DNA of 64,000 bases from Bin87 sp963668585 (GTDB lineage: Bacteria > Chloroflexota > Dehalococcoidia > Lucifugimonadales > UBA3495). Of this stretch, positions 16,442-26,585 are shown one piece after another (position 1 is the stretch's first letter; every line of letters begins with the position of its first letter). The position numbers were made by a program, and so were the translations under genes. Where the stretch lies: assembly GCA_963668585.1 (NCBI GenBank), contig OY764869.1:1054001-1118000 (forward strand). Direction: 5' to 3'. The notes under the pieces are model-generated. The model saw only the letters and a program-made list of their open reading frames with translations, made no database searches and was not told the DNA's origin.

Positions 16442-17323
16442 TTTGTCCTGCGGGCGATCAAGAACCCCATCGCCCACAACAACCGCCACCGGCGCACCCG
16501 TCCCTGCCCCCAGCGTCGCGGCCGCGCTGCCGTCCACCACGGCGATCTCCAGGCGGCCATGGCTGCCGACAAGCGCGCGCAGGCCGCCGCCCGGCGGGTC
16601 GTGGAAGGTGCGGGACAGGCCGGCGATGGTCCGGCCGGCGATGCTTACGGTTACAGCTGGGTCGCCGGGAATTGCGTCGATGCGGTCGAGCAGGTCGGCG
16701 GTTATGTCCGTGACCAGGTTTCCGAAAGCGTCCGCAAACACCACCTGGCCGCGCACAGAGTTGGCGTCGCCGTCAACCCTGGGAATGGGCAGCGACAGCG
16801 CGGTGACGGTGGATGTTGGTTCGCCCAACGCGTGGGCGGATACGCCCGCCGCAAGGTGAGCGGCGACCGGCGCGAAAACGTCGCGGCCGTGGAAGGTGTT
16901 GCTGACGGGATGCCGCCAGTATTCGGGGTTGGTCAGGCGATGGGCAGTGCATCCATGCGGCAGGTCGGCGGGGCCGGTCTCGTCCGTGTCGCCGAAGGAA
17001 GGGTCATATTGGCGGCAGACCAGCGTGAGCAGTCCGTTGTCGGGGGCGACGAAACCGGCGTCCGGCGTTTGCAGCAGAATCGCCGACCGGTCGGTGCCAA
17101 CGCCGGGATCCACCACGGCGACGAAGATGCTGCCCGTCGGGAAGTGGCGGTGCGAATCGGCCAGGACCACCGCGCCGTGTCGCACGTCCTGCGGGCGAAT
17201 GCCGTGGGTCAGGTCGATGACGTGGGCGGCTGGATTTATCCCATAGATGACGCCGCGCATCATGCCGACGTACGCGTCGGACAGCCCGAAATCGGTGGCG
17301 AGAACGATGGGCGGCGTGGTCAT
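16433..17323 (-). CDS. S-adenosyl-L-methionine hydrolase (SAM hydroxide adenosyltransferase, DUF62)
   Basis: A 296-residue DUF62 protein. VLATDFGLSDAYVGMMRGVI at the N-terminus carries the conserved Asp that binds the ribose hydroxyls, followed by HVIDLTHGIRPQDV, VAVVDPGVGTDRSAILLQT and FVAPDNGLLTLV. The family converts SAM and water to adenosine and methionine; relatives are fluorinase and chlorinase, but their halide-loop insertion is not apparent. It is the last gene of the gatB-secG-small genes operon. Confidence 0.85.
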   Translation of the reverse strand: MTTPPIVLATDFGLSDAYVGMMRGVIYGINPAAHVIDLTHGIRPQDVRHGAVVLADSHRHFPTGSIFVAVVDPGVGTDRSAILLQTPDAGFVAPDNGLLTLVCRQYDPSFGDTDETGPADLPHGCTAHRLTNPEYWRHPVSNTFHGRDVFAPVAAHLAAGVSAHALGEPTSTVTALSLPIPRVDGDANSVRGQVVFADAFGNLVTDITADLLDRIDAIPGDPAVTVSIAGRTIAGLSRTFHDPPGGGLRALVGSHGRLEIAVVDGSAAATLGAGTGAPVAVVVGDGVLDRPQDKLS

Positions 17324-17344
17324 GCCGGTGTGATCGTGCCGCGA

Positions 17345-17521
17345 TCAGTCAAACCACCGCCACCAGGCGAAGACGTCGCACGACAGAGGACTCACTTGAT
17401 CCACGGGCAAATACGGGCAGTAACGGCTAAATGCCTCGCCGACCAAAAAGAACCAACCGATCAGGACTATCGCAACTATTACGATAGGGAGATTGCGGGC
17501 AACAAATTTGCGCGATTTCAT
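17345..17521 (-). CDS. Small single-span membrane protein (58 aa)
   Basis: A 58-residue product starting MKSRKFVARN, then one strongly hydrophobic helix LPIVIVAIVLIGWFFLV, then a short tail with two cysteines ending FAWWRWFD. Basic residues precede the helix, so the tail is probably outside the membrane. Its ATG overlaps the stop of the preceding 47-residue gene (ATGA) and the next gene starts 21 bases later, which supports it as a real coupled gene. No family recognised. Confidence 0.6.
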   Translation of the reverse strand: MKSRKFVARNLPIVIVAIVLIGWFFLVGEAFSRYCPYLPVDQVSPLSCDVFAWWRWFD

Positions 17522-17661
17522 TTCTCGTTACCCAAAAGGTTGCGACATTTGAGCACGATGTCCAGGATCCCGTTGGCAAATAGGATTGGCGCGTACAGAA
17601 CGCCGATTACGATGGCGATGTCCCTTAGGAACTGCAAAAGTGAAGTGTCAAATAAATCCAC
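17518..17661 (-). CDS. Small hydrophobic protein (47 aa)
   Basis: A 47-residue product from a GTG start preceded by AAAGGGGG at suitable distance. It consists of a hydrophobic stretch around DIAIVIGVLYAPILFANGIL and a basic tail KCRNLLGNEK. It starts 25 bases after secG and overlaps the next small gene, so the three are one transcript. Function unknown; a link to membrane protein export is only suggested by position. Confidence 0.55.
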   Translation of the reverse strand: MDLFDTSLLQFLRDIAIVIGVLYAPILFANGILDIVLKCRNLLGNEK

Positions 17662-17686
17662 ACGCCCCCTTTGACATCGTTATTGG

Positions 17687-17902
17687 CTAGCCGGGGAACC
17701 GGGCGCTCAGAGTCGAGACCACCAGGAAAACCACAATCAGCGCGATGGTTAGCTGGAACATGGTGCGTTCCAGCCCGCGGCGCGTGCGGACGGTATTCTG
17801 GGCGCTGCCGAACATACCGCTGCCAGCCTCTCGCACCTGCGACAGGATGATCAGCACCAGCATGATGGAAGCGATGATCTGGGCGATGTTGAGAAAGGTC
17901 AT
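17687..17902 (-). CDS. secG: Preprotein translocase subunit SecG
   Basis: A 71-residue protein with two hydrophobic helices separated by the typical SecG loop: IMLVLIILSQVREAGSGMFG, then QNTVRTRRGLERTMFQLT and a second helix IVVFLVVSTLS. It is an accessory subunit of the SecYEG translocon in the cytoplasmic membrane. A possible -10 TACAAT lies on the minus strand near 17926-17931. It lies 34 bases after gatB and heads a run of small membrane genes. Confidence 0.85.
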   Translation of the reverse strand: MTFLNIAQIIASIMLVLIILSQVREAGSGMFGSAQNTVRTRRGLERTMFQLTIALIVVFLVVSTLSARFPG

Positions 17903-17936
17903 GTCGAGTCTCCACTAACGTATCGATTGTATCACG

Positions 17937-19433
17937 CTAGGGCTTCTGCGCTTCCAGCCCTTCCTGCACCAGTCTGAGCGCGAGATCGGGCTGGGCCTGG
18001 CCTTTGGTGATGCGCATGACCTGTCCCATGAGGAAGCGGGCGGCGTTTTCCTTGCCGTCCAGGTAGTCGGCGACGGCCTTGGGATTGGCGGCGATTGCCT
18101 CGGCCACTGCGGCCTCAATCGCGCCGGTATCGCTGATCTGGGCCAGTCCCTTGTCCTCCACTATTTCGGCTGCGGACGCGCCGGTGGCGTACATATCCTC
18201 CAGCACGCTTTTGGCCAGCGACGTGGACAGCGTGCCGTCCGCGATGAGGCCCAGGAGATCGGCGAGCGCGGACGGGTTGACCGGAGAAGTCGTGATGTCG
18301 CGCTGGTCCTGGTTCAGCAAACGTGAGATATCGCCCAGTATCCAGTTGGCGACCTCCTTGGCGGAGTTCAGGGCGGCGTCAGCATCGCCGGACGGGCTGC
18401 GCAGCGAGAGCGTCGCCTCGAAGTAGTCGGCCATGGCGCGGGCGCCGGTGAGCAAATCGGCGTCGTACTCGGAGAGTCCAAACGCTGAGATGAACCGCGC
18501 CTTGCGCTGGGGCGCCAACTCGGGCAGCGCCGCCTCCAACTGCGAGACCCAGTCGCGGCCGATGTTCAGCGGCGGCAAGTCGGGTTCGGGGAAATAGCGA
18601 TAATCGTGGGCGTACTCCTTGCTGCGCTGGGAGACGGTGACCTCGCGTTCCTCAACCCAGCCGCGCGTTTCCTGCACCACCTGGCCGCCGTCCTCGATGA
18701 CCCGGCGCTGCCGTTCCACCTCGTATTGCAGCGCCTGGTACACGGCGCGGAAACTGTTCATGTTCTTGACTTCCGTGCGCGTGCCCAGCGTCTCGCTGCC
18801 CATGGGGCGGATGCTCACGTTGGCGTCGCAGCGGAAGTTGCCGTCCTGCATGTTGGCGGTGGATACGCCGAGATACTGAACCAGCGAGTGCAGCGACGTC
18901 AGGTACTGTCGCGCCTCCTCCGGCGAACGGAGGTCTGGCCTGCTGACGACTTCCATGAGCGGGACGCCGGAGCGGTTCACGTCCACCAGGGAGTAGCCTG
19001 AGCCGCCATCGCCGTCGGGGAAGTGCTGCATCTTGGCGACGTCTTCCTCCAGGTGGACACGCTCGACGCCAATGGCCCGCTGGCCGTAGCCCAGGGCGTC
19101 GTCGCCGTCGATTTCCACGTAGCCGTCCAGCGCCAGGGGCAGGTCGTACTGGGAAATCTGGTAGCCCTTCATCAGGTCGGGGTACGGGTAGTTCTTGCGG
19201 TCGAACTTGGTGAACTCGGGAATCTGGCAGTTCAGGGCCAGGCCGGTCATCATGGTGAACTCAACGGCGCGTCGGTTGATGACGGGCAGCGCGCCGGGCA
19301 GGCCCAGGCAAACCGGGCAGGTTCGGGTGTTAGGCTCGGCGTCCTGGTAATCGGCAGGGCACGCGCAGAACATCTTGCTGCGAGTGTCGAGCTGGACGTG
19401 GACCTCAAGGCCGATGACGGTTTCGTATTGCAT
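17937..19433 (-). CDS. gatB: Aspartyl/glutamyl-tRNA amidotransferase subunit B
   Basis: A 498-residue GatB of normal length. It opens with MQYETVIGLEVHVQLDTRSK, has the zinc-site cysteines in FCACPADY and TCPVCLGLPG, and EVKNMNSFRAV for tRNA/ATP binding; the C-terminal helical GatB/Yqey domain ends at QEGLEAQKP. GatB phosphorylates Glu-tRNA(Gln) or Asp-tRNA(Asn) for amidation with ammonia from GatA. GatA and GatC are not in the window. Essential translation gene; likely constitutive. Confidence 0.95.
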   Translation of the reverse strand: MQYETVIGLEVHVQLDTRSKMFCACPADYQDAEPNTRTCPVCLGLPGALPVINRRAVEFTMMTGLALNCQIPEFTKFDRKNYPYPDLMKGYQISQYDLPLALDGYVEIDGDDALGYGQRAIGVERVHLEEDVAKMQHFPDGDGGSGYSLVDVNRSGVPLMEVVSRPDLRSPEEARQYLTSLHSLVQYLGVSTANMQDGNFRCDANVSIRPMGSETLGTRTEVKNMNSFRAVYQALQYEVERQRRVIEDGGQVVQETRGWVEEREVTVSQRSKEYAHDYRYFPEPDLPPLNIGRDWVSQLEAALPELAPQRKARFISAFGLSEYDADLLTGARAMADYFEATLSLRSPSGDADAALNSAKEVANWILGDISRLLNQDQRDITTSPVNPSALADLLGLIADGTLSTSLAKSVLEDMYATGASAAEIVEDKGLAQISDTGAIEAAVAEAIAANPKAVADYLDGKENAARFLMGQVMRITKGQAQPDLALRLVQEGLEAQKP

Positions 19434-19465
19434 GGTGTGTACCGTGTCTGTGGTTGGGCGCCAGG

Positions 19466-20215
19466 TCAGGTTGGATTGCCCTGCTGCGATTGCAGGAGGC
19501 GCAGTTGCTCGCGCAGTTCGGCGGCCTCAGCTTCGGCCCGCATTCGGCGGGCTTCGGATTCACGCAGGGCGTCCATGGCTTCGTCGTAATCGGGCAGAAA
19601 TTCGCCGGTGTCGGGGACTCGGTAACGCAGAATCCCGTCGTCCCAGCACAGGTCGAGGCCAAGGGTAGGGCTGTGCGCCCAGACCAAGCCGTCGGGCTCC
19701 CGGTTGATTTCAAACCGGACGTACTCTCCGTTGACCAGATGCTCACCGACCAGCGGTTCACCGTAAAATTCGCTGTCCGGAGTTTCATCGTAACGCCAGT
19801 ATTCGCCAAAGCCCAGTTCGGCGTACAGACGGCGTTTATCGCCGATGTCGTATCGCGCGGTGCTTTGAGAGGCGATCTCCAGGGCGAAATCGGGGATCTT
19901 TCCCATCTCCCAGACCCGGTAGGTGTTTCGGTAGAAAAGGTGATCAACATCCACATCGAAGGCCACGTAGCAGTCCGGTGACACGAACTGCCGAGGAGAA
20001 CCCTGCCGGTAGTAGATGAACGTGTTGCCGCTCACGGCCACGTTGGTATGATCCTTGAAATACCCTCGCAGAGTTGACACTGCGTTGATATAAAAACGTT
20101 CCTGATAGAATCCGTCGGGCAAGGGCATACCATCCGTTTCGGGGTAAAAAACGCCATTCTCGTCGTAAAGGTGCGCCAGCTTCGGGTCGATTTTGCGCGG
20201 CAACTTGGTCGTCAT
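19466..20215 (-). CDS. Uma2 family (DUF820) restriction-endonuclease-fold protein
   Basis: A 249-residue Uma2 protein. The fold's marks are SPDCYVAFDVDVDHLFY, then FALEIASQSTARYDIGDKRR and YAELGFGEYWRYDE, which include the acidic and lysine positions of the PD-(D/E)xK core. A C-terminal coiled coil of heptads (EARRMRAEAEAAELREQLRL) follows, as in many members. Family members are abundant in Chloroflexota and cyanobacteria and their biological role is unproven. The ATG at 20215 is preferred over an upstream in-frame start because the family motif order begins with MTTKLPRKIDP. Confidence 0.8.
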   Translation of the reverse strand: MTTKLPRKIDPKLAHLYDENGVFYPETDGMPLPDGFYQERFYINAVSTLRGYFKDHTNVAVSGNTFIYYRQGSPRQFVSPDCYVAFDVDVDHLFYRNTYRVWEMGKIPDFALEIASQSTARYDIGDKRRLYAELGFGEYWRYDETPDSEFYGEPLVGEHLVNGEYVRFEINREPDGLVWAHSPTLGLDLCWDDGILRYRVPDTGEFLPDYDEAMDALRESEARRMRAEAEAAELREQLRLLQSQQGNPT

Positions 20216-20341
20216 ATTGAACCTCGGCGCGGGTCCGGAGGGTTGGCACACAGTATAGCAAAGGGGTCAGGCCAGGTGCGTACGAAAGTGCATGGCCTGC
20301 CGCTTATCAATATCTGTTACCGTCCCGCTGATGCACCACCC

Positions 20342-20370
20342 CGCTCATGGTGAGCCTGTCGAACCATGAG
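20342..20370. repeat. Dispersed repeat, GAGCCTGTCGAACCA type
   Basis: Another copy of the CTCATGGTGAGCCTGTCGAA repeat, in the 280-base gap between the Uma2 and acs genes. A partial inverted echo (GTCCTTCGACGGG) follows. Confidence 0.55.
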
Positions 20371-20432
20371 TTTGTCCTTCGACGGGCCCACCACCGGGCT
20401 GGGTGATTGGTGGGGAATGATGCAAAGGCCCC

Positions 20433-20466
20433 AACGAAAACGGCCCCTCCGTACGGGAGGGGCCGC
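20433..20466 (-). terminator. Intrinsic terminator of acs
   Basis: On the minus strand a stem GGCCCCTCC/GGAGGGGCC with a five-base loop is followed by GTTTTCGTT, 30 bases after the acs stop codon. Confidence 0.75.
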
Positions 20467-20495
20467 TGTACAGGTTCGCGATTCGGGCCGAAACG

Positions 20496-22448
<1,953 letters not shown>

Positions 22449-22519
22449 GGTGGTGAACCTCCGGGGCAGGAAATGTCAGCGTTAATCACCCGCAGATATT
22501 AGCATATTCCGCCTCTCAA

Positions 22520-22560
22520 CTTTACATGGATGAACAGGATGAACGGGATGAACGGGATGG
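22520..22560. repeat. Dispersed repeat, TTTACAnGGATGAACAGGAT type
   Basis: CTTTACATGGATGAACAGGA followed by two GATGAACGGG units. Related copies are at 5071, 28001, 29357, 30603, 34868, 40275 (inverted) and 57151. Confidence 0.55.
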
Positions 22561-22607
22561 CCGGCTGGGGGCGGTTGGCTGCCGTAACGGCCAACCGCCC
22601 GTTGAAC

Positions 22608-23474
22608 TCAGGGGAGGTCAACCCTGAACAACGCGGGGTTAGCCTGGAAGTTGTTGAATGCGATGATTACAGTGTCGGCGCTGCCGGGGATTTCCCACAC
22701 GTCGCAGGCGCGGCGAGTCCCCCCTGCCGGGATTCTGCCCACGTCCAGCCAGCCGGTTAAACTAGCGTCCGGCACCGCAAAGCCAACGCCGGCATCGGCG
22801 CTCACGTTGTAATCCATCCCGAACAGAAACAAATACTCGGAGTCTGCACTGTTATGGTACGTGCCACATACGCTGACAAACTGGCGTCCGGTGATTGCTC
22901 GGTAGAATTCGTCACCCAGTTTGATGGATGCTTTCCTGGCGACGCTGGTAAGGGTGAACCGTGCGCCCGAAACGTCAACGGCGCTCTGTCCCACCGACAG
23001 ATAACCCCCCGGCGGCAGCGGAAGCCCGGTTATGGGGCAGAACCCCTCGCCGTGCTGCCCGGCGGTGGTCACCAGGTTCGACCACGGTGACCAGACCGGA
23101 TCGTCGCCGCCGAAACGCACGGTGCGCGCGCCAACGATGACGTAGTACGCTTCCCCTGATTTCAGCCCCGTGACGGTGTGGGCGGTGTAGGAAGCGGGGA
23201 TGGTTGCGTAGTGAAAGGCGTCCTGCCAGTCGCGGCCCGAGGACTGCGCATCGAGGTATTCGTTGTTGTTGAGCCAGCCGACGGTGTAGAACTGCGTGTC
23301 GGAGGTCGGGTTCCAACTCACGCGGAGTTCGCCGGCGTTGGCGGTGGCCGCAACGGTTGGCTGGTTGGGTCGGGTCGGCACACCCTGTGCAGCGGCGATG
23401 CCGCCAATGAGCAGCAGGGCGACGAGCAGCGGCAGAAATGCCGGCCTGAAGAATCGGTTGACTGTTGAAGGCAT
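22608..23474 (-). CDS. Secreted fibronectin type III domain protein
   Basis: A 288-residue exported protein. A signal peptide is clear (basic FFRP, hydrophobic LLVALLLIGGIAAAQG). It is followed by one FN3 domain, residues about 30-130, with NAGELRVSWNPTSDTQFYTV and AHTVTGLKSGEAYYVIVGAR, then a C-terminal domain of unknown type containing the pair of cysteines in GRQFVSVCGTYHN and RRACDVWEIPG. A GGAGAGG ribosome-binding site precedes the ATG at 23474. Probably a surface or secreted adhesion protein; ligand unknown. Confidence 0.75.
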   Translation of the reverse strand: MPSTVNRFFRPAFLPLLVALLLIGGIAAAQGVPTRPNQPTVAATANAGELRVSWNPTSDTQFYTVGWLNNNEYLDAQSSGRDWQDAFHYATIPASYTAHTVTGLKSGEAYYVIVGARTVRFGGDDPVWSPWSNLVTTAGQHGEGFCPITGLPLPPGGYLSVGQSAVDVSGARFTLTSVARKASIKLGDEFYRAITGRQFVSVCGTYHNSADSEYLFLFGMDYNVSADAGVGFAVPDASLTGWLDVGRIPAGGTRRACDVWEIPGSADTVIIAFNNFQANPALFRVDLP

Positions 23475-23589
23475 TGAGTCCTCTCCTTGGTGACCGCGCG
23501 CGTCGATGGACGCGTCGCGGCCAATCACGACGGGAAGCGACCCGGAACGGTGACCGCCCGGGCAAACGGGGATTGGGAGAGAACGCCGG

Positions 23590-24063
23590 CTATTCCAGCC
23601 GGGGCGCGGCGCCGGCCAGCGTTGACGATGTGTTCAACGCGGTGCGACTGGCGCAGTCAAGCAGCGGCAACCGGTGGAACGGGCCGCTGAAAAGCGAGGC
23701 GATGCCGTTGAGGCCGTGCGCCCACAGCGCAATCGCCTGGGTGTAACGGGCCAGCATGCGCCCGTTGAGGGTGCGGTGTTGCAGCAGGTGCGGCAGGAAT
23801 CGGCTGATGCCGAAACAGAACGCCGCGCACAAAAAGCAGATCGTCCACAGATTGAACACCAACCCGGCCAGGTTGCTGGCCGCTTCAACCGCAAACCCGC
23901 CGGCAAAATCGATGGGATTCAGTCCTCCCAAACCTGCCACAACGGCGAACAGCACGGTGAATCCGCCGGGTATGGCGACAGGCCAGACCACGCTGTGCTT
24001 CACCACCGCCCACAGAAGTTGGCGCACCGCGCGGCGATTTTCGGTGTTCAGAAGTTCGTACAT
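23590..24063 (-). CDS. Hypothetical multi-span membrane protein
   Basis: About 157 residues with three hydrophobic stretches (for example WPVAIPGGFTVLFAVVAGLG and LVFNLWTICFLCAAFCFG) and an RFLPHLLQHRTLNGR basic loop. I do not recognise a family. The start is uncertain: in-frame ATGs at 24093 and 24063 are both possible. It lies 115 bases upstream of the FN3 gene on the same strand. Confidence 0.45.
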   Translation of the reverse strand: MYELLNTENRRAVRQLLWAVVKHSVVWPVAIPGGFTVLFAVVAGLGGLNPIDFAGGFAVEAASNLAGLVFNLWTICFLCAAFCFGISRFLPHLLQHRTLNGRMLARYTQAIALWAHGLNGIASLFSGPFHRLPLLDCASRTALNTSSTLAGAAPRLE

Positions 24064-24252
24064 AACCTCAACATCCACCATCCACAGTAACATATCTACG
24101 TCAATGCGACGATCCGACTAAAGTCGGTGCGACGATCCGAACCCGCGCCGCCCCCAAGGCCATTCGATCATTCTACCCAAACTGGGTACGCATGAGCGCC
24201 GCCCCCCGCGCCAACCTCTCCCGATTATTGCCCACCGGCAACGTAGTCCGTT

Positions 24253-24258
24253 TATAAT
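24253..24258 (+). promoter_or_regulatory. Probable -10 box for the MaoC-like gene
   Basis: TATAAT 27 bases before the ATG of the hotdog gene, so the leader would be very short. No clear -35 box. Upstream, the 13-base string TGCGACGATCCGA occurs twice in tandem (around 24104 and 24128). Confidence 0.5.
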
Positions 24259-24285
24259 TGGACGACCGGACAGGAGGCAGCAGTA

Positions 24286-25305
24286 ATGACAACTACGCAA
24301 GGATCGCAGCAGGACGCCACCACCACCGAACGCCTGTGGACCTACGACGCCGTGCGCGTGGGACAGGCCGGCAGGGAGACCCAGGTCACGCTGTCGGCTG
24401 AGGACATCGCCGAATATGCCGCGTGCGCCCAGAATCCTGACGCTCGCTACCTGATGCCCGCGGCCGACGGGAATGCGCCCCGCATGATGGCCATGCCCAC
24501 CATGGCGCTCACCTACGCGCCCCTGCTGCGGGACGAAATCGCCGAAGCCAACGGCTTCGTGGCGCAGGAGCAGTCGGTGACCGCCCGGCGGCAGACGCCT
24601 TTCGCCAAGTGCGAGATACGGTGGTATCGGCCCGTGTACGCGGGAGAGACCCTCACGGGCAGCCGGCGCGTGTACCAGAAGTACGAGCGGCGCGGCAGCA
24701 AGTTCGTGACCTTCCGCGTGTCGGCCTTCGATGAAGCCGGCGCGGTGGTCGCCAGTTACGATTACACCTGCATCTTCGAGTACGCCGCCGGACAGCGCGC
24801 CGTCCCCGAACCGGCGTCCGACGTCGCCGTCGCTCCCGACACCGGCGCCGCGCCGGATCCCGCCCGGTTCCTGCCCTGGGATCAGGCCGCCGCTGGCGCT
24901 CCGCTGCCCCGCACGCTGGCGGTGGGAGAGACCACCGAGAACATCCTGCGCAAGAACGCGCATCGCCTCGCCGGCCGGCCCAGCGAAAGCAACATCCACA
25001 CCGACGAGGAGTTCGCCCGCCAGAACATCTTCGGCGGCGCCGTCAACGCCGGCCCGGCGACGCTGTCATACGTTGACCGGTTCCTGGGGCTGAACTTCCC
25101 GCCCGAAGCCCTCTACAACGGCGGCAACCTGGTCATGCGCGCCATCACGCCCTTCCGCGCCGGCGACGTGGTCACCTTCTCCGGCCAGATTACCGGCGCC
25201 GGCGGCAACCTGTACGGCCAGCGCAAGGCCCAGTGTCGCATCCGCGGCGTCAACCAGCGGGACGAGTTGGTGTCTCTCGCGGACGCCACGGTCACCTTCG
25301 CATAG
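24286..25305 (+). CDS. Double-hotdog MaoC-like dehydratase family protein
   Basis: A 339-residue protein with two hotdog domains. The N-terminal one (about 25-165) contains YAACAQNPDARYLMP and FAKCEIRWYRPVYAGETLTG; the C-terminal one (about 215-335) contains SNIHTDEEFARQNIFGGAVN and ITPFRAGDVVTFSGQITGAG. This is the arrangement of (R)-specific enoyl-CoA hydratases and related dehydratases. The hydratase Asp-His pair is recognisable only loosely in NIHTDEEFA. It is followed 12 bases later by a YbaK gene. Substrate unknown. Confidence 0.75.
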   Translation: MTTTQGSQQDATTTERLWTYDAVRVGQAGRETQVTLSAEDIAEYAACAQNPDARYLMPAADGNAPRMMAMPTMALTYAPLLRDEIAEANGFVAQEQSVTARRQTPFAKCEIRWYRPVYAGETLTGSRRVYQKYERRGSKFVTFRVSAFDEAGAVVASYDYTCIFEYAAGQRAVPEPASDVAVAPDTGAAPDPARFLPWDQAAAGAPLPRTLAVGETTENILRKNAHRLAGRPSESNIHTDEEFARQNIFGGAVNAGPATLSYVDRFLGLNFPPEALYNGGNLVMRAITPFRAGDVVTFSGQITGAGGNLYGQRKAQCRIRGVNQRDELVSLADATVTFA

Positions 25306-25317
25306 CAGGATGGTGCG

Positions 25318-25830
25318 TTGACCATGATCGAGACACCGGAGGAGATGGAAAGGCGCGTGCGTGCGGCGCTGGACGAGTTGGGCATCGCGGGCTGGGAGTG
25401 GATTGAAATCGATCCCCAGTATGGCGACACCGCCGACTTCTGCGAACACTACGGATACGACCTGCCCCATTCGGCGAATACCATCGTCGTGGCGAGCAAG
25501 CGCGGGCCGTCCGCGCACTGCGCCGCCATCGTCCGGGCGTGCGACCGGCTGGACGTGAACCGTCGGGTGCGCGGCCTGATGGGCGTGTCGCGGGCGTCGT
25601 TCGCCTCGCCGGAGGAAACCCGGGATCTGACGGGCATGATGATCGGAGGCGTCACCGCCCTGGCGTTGCCCGACGGATTGCCCATCTACGCCGACGTCAG
25701 GCTCCTGGAGATGGACTACATCATCCTAGGAGCCGGCAGCCGTTCGGGAAAACTCAAAATGGCGCCCCAGGAACTGGAAAAATTGCCGGGCCTGGAGTTC
25801 ATCGAAGGCCTCTCAATCGCAGCGGAATGA
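25318..25830 (+). CDS. YbaK/EbsC (aminoacyl-tRNA editing) domain protein
   Basis: A 170-residue YbaK-fold protein. RVRGLMGVSRASFASPEETR and GVTALALPDGLPIYADVRLL match the core where the conserved lysine of ProX/YbaK editing deacylases is replaced by Arg/Ser positions, and GSRSGKLKMAPQELEKL is the usual C-terminal strand. Members deacylate mischarged tRNA or act as prolyl-tRNA editing proteins. A TTG start at 25318 has an AGGA at good spacing; the ATG at 25324 is the alternative. Its stop overlaps the next small gene (ATGA). Confidence 0.75.
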   Translation: MTMIETPEEMERRVRAALDELGIAGWEWIEIDPQYGDTADFCEHYGYDLPHSANTIVVASKRGPSAHCAAIVRACDRLDVNRRVRGLMGVSRASFASPEETRDLTGMMIGGVTALALPDGLPIYADVRLLEMDYIILGAGSRSGKLKMAPQELEKLPGLEFIEGLSIAAE

Positions 25831-26036
25831 CGCGGCAGCCCTCGTCGCACACCGCCGATGAGCGCGATACCCGCCGGGCCATGCGCAACGCCCGATACCT
25901 TGCCGAGTTCTCCGGCATTGCATCCCGCGCCGTCGTGACGGCGGCCAGGATAGATGACCGCATCGCCGGGACGATTGAATCGGGCGAGGTCGGTTGGCAT
26001 CAACTGGACGAGCGCAGATTCTTCGACGCTGAGTGA
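25827..26036 (+). CDS. Small hypothetical protein (69 aa)
   Basis: A 69-residue product MTRQPSSHTADERDTRRAMR and so on, mostly helical and charged, ending RRFFDAE. It overlaps the YbaK stop by ATGA, which favours real translation. No family recognised. Confidence 0.5.
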   Translation: MTRQPSSHTADERDTRRAMRNARYLAEFSGIASRAVVTAARIDDRIAGTIESGEVGWHQLDERRFFDAE

Positions 26037-26083
26037 CCCGGGTTCCCCCGGACTCCCGGTCGGCACGGCGGCGTCAAACCCGC

Positions 26084-26089
26084 TATAAT
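26084..26089 (+). promoter_or_regulatory. Probable -10 box for the DUF3467-like operon
   Basis: TATAAT followed by GCGG, 63 bases upstream of the ATG at 26152. No strong -35. Confidence 0.5.
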
Positions 26090-26151
26090 GCGGCCAATTG
26101 CCGCATTGCCCCGCCGCGCTTGCATTGGCTGCGGACCGGGCCGGAGGTTTT

Positions 26152-26568
26152 ATGCCAATCGTCCAACGTCCCTACGTGCCGCCGGAAGACAAGCCGCCTC
26201 AGGAAGAGGCATACGTCAACCCGGGGGAGATCGCGCAGTTGAACGTGAACGCCGGGGCCGCTGCCGCGCCCGTCGAAGCGCCCACGTCATTGGACCCGAT
26301 CACCTTCTACAGCGATTCATTCCATATCTTCAGCAGCCTGTACTCCGCCGTCCTGTTTTTCGGCGAGCAGGTTGAGGAGCGTGAGCCCATCCTGCGCGCC
26401 CGGATCAAGGTCAGCCCGCAGATGATGAAGGCCATCGCCGTCCTGTCGGCCAAGCACGTCCGGGAGTATGAGGAAGCCGTCGGTCCCATTCCGCTGCCCG
26501 ACCAGGTCTTCGCCGCGTGGGAACTGAATCCCGACGGAACGGGCATCGTCGAAGGCGTCGGCCACTGA
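26152..26568 (+). CDS. DUF3467-like protein
   Basis: A 138-residue soluble protein. The first 40 residues are proline- and alanine-rich and probably disordered (PPEDKPPQEEAYVNPGEIAQ). The middle, FYSDSFHIFSSLYSAVLFFG and then RARIKVSPQMMKAIAVLSAK with REYEEAVG, resembles the DUF3467 core, a small domain of unknown function. CGGAGG precedes the ATG. A second unknown gene follows after 17 bases and the pair ends in a strong terminator. Confidence 0.6.
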   Translation: MPIVQRPYVPPEDKPPQEEAYVNPGEIAQLNVNAGAAAAPVEAPTSLDPITFYSDSFHIFSSLYSAVLFFGEQVEEREPILRARIKVSPQMMKAIAVLSAKHVREYEEAVGPIPLPDQVFAAWELNPDGTGIVEGVGH

Positions 26569-26585
26569 TCTCCCGGAGGCCCGCC

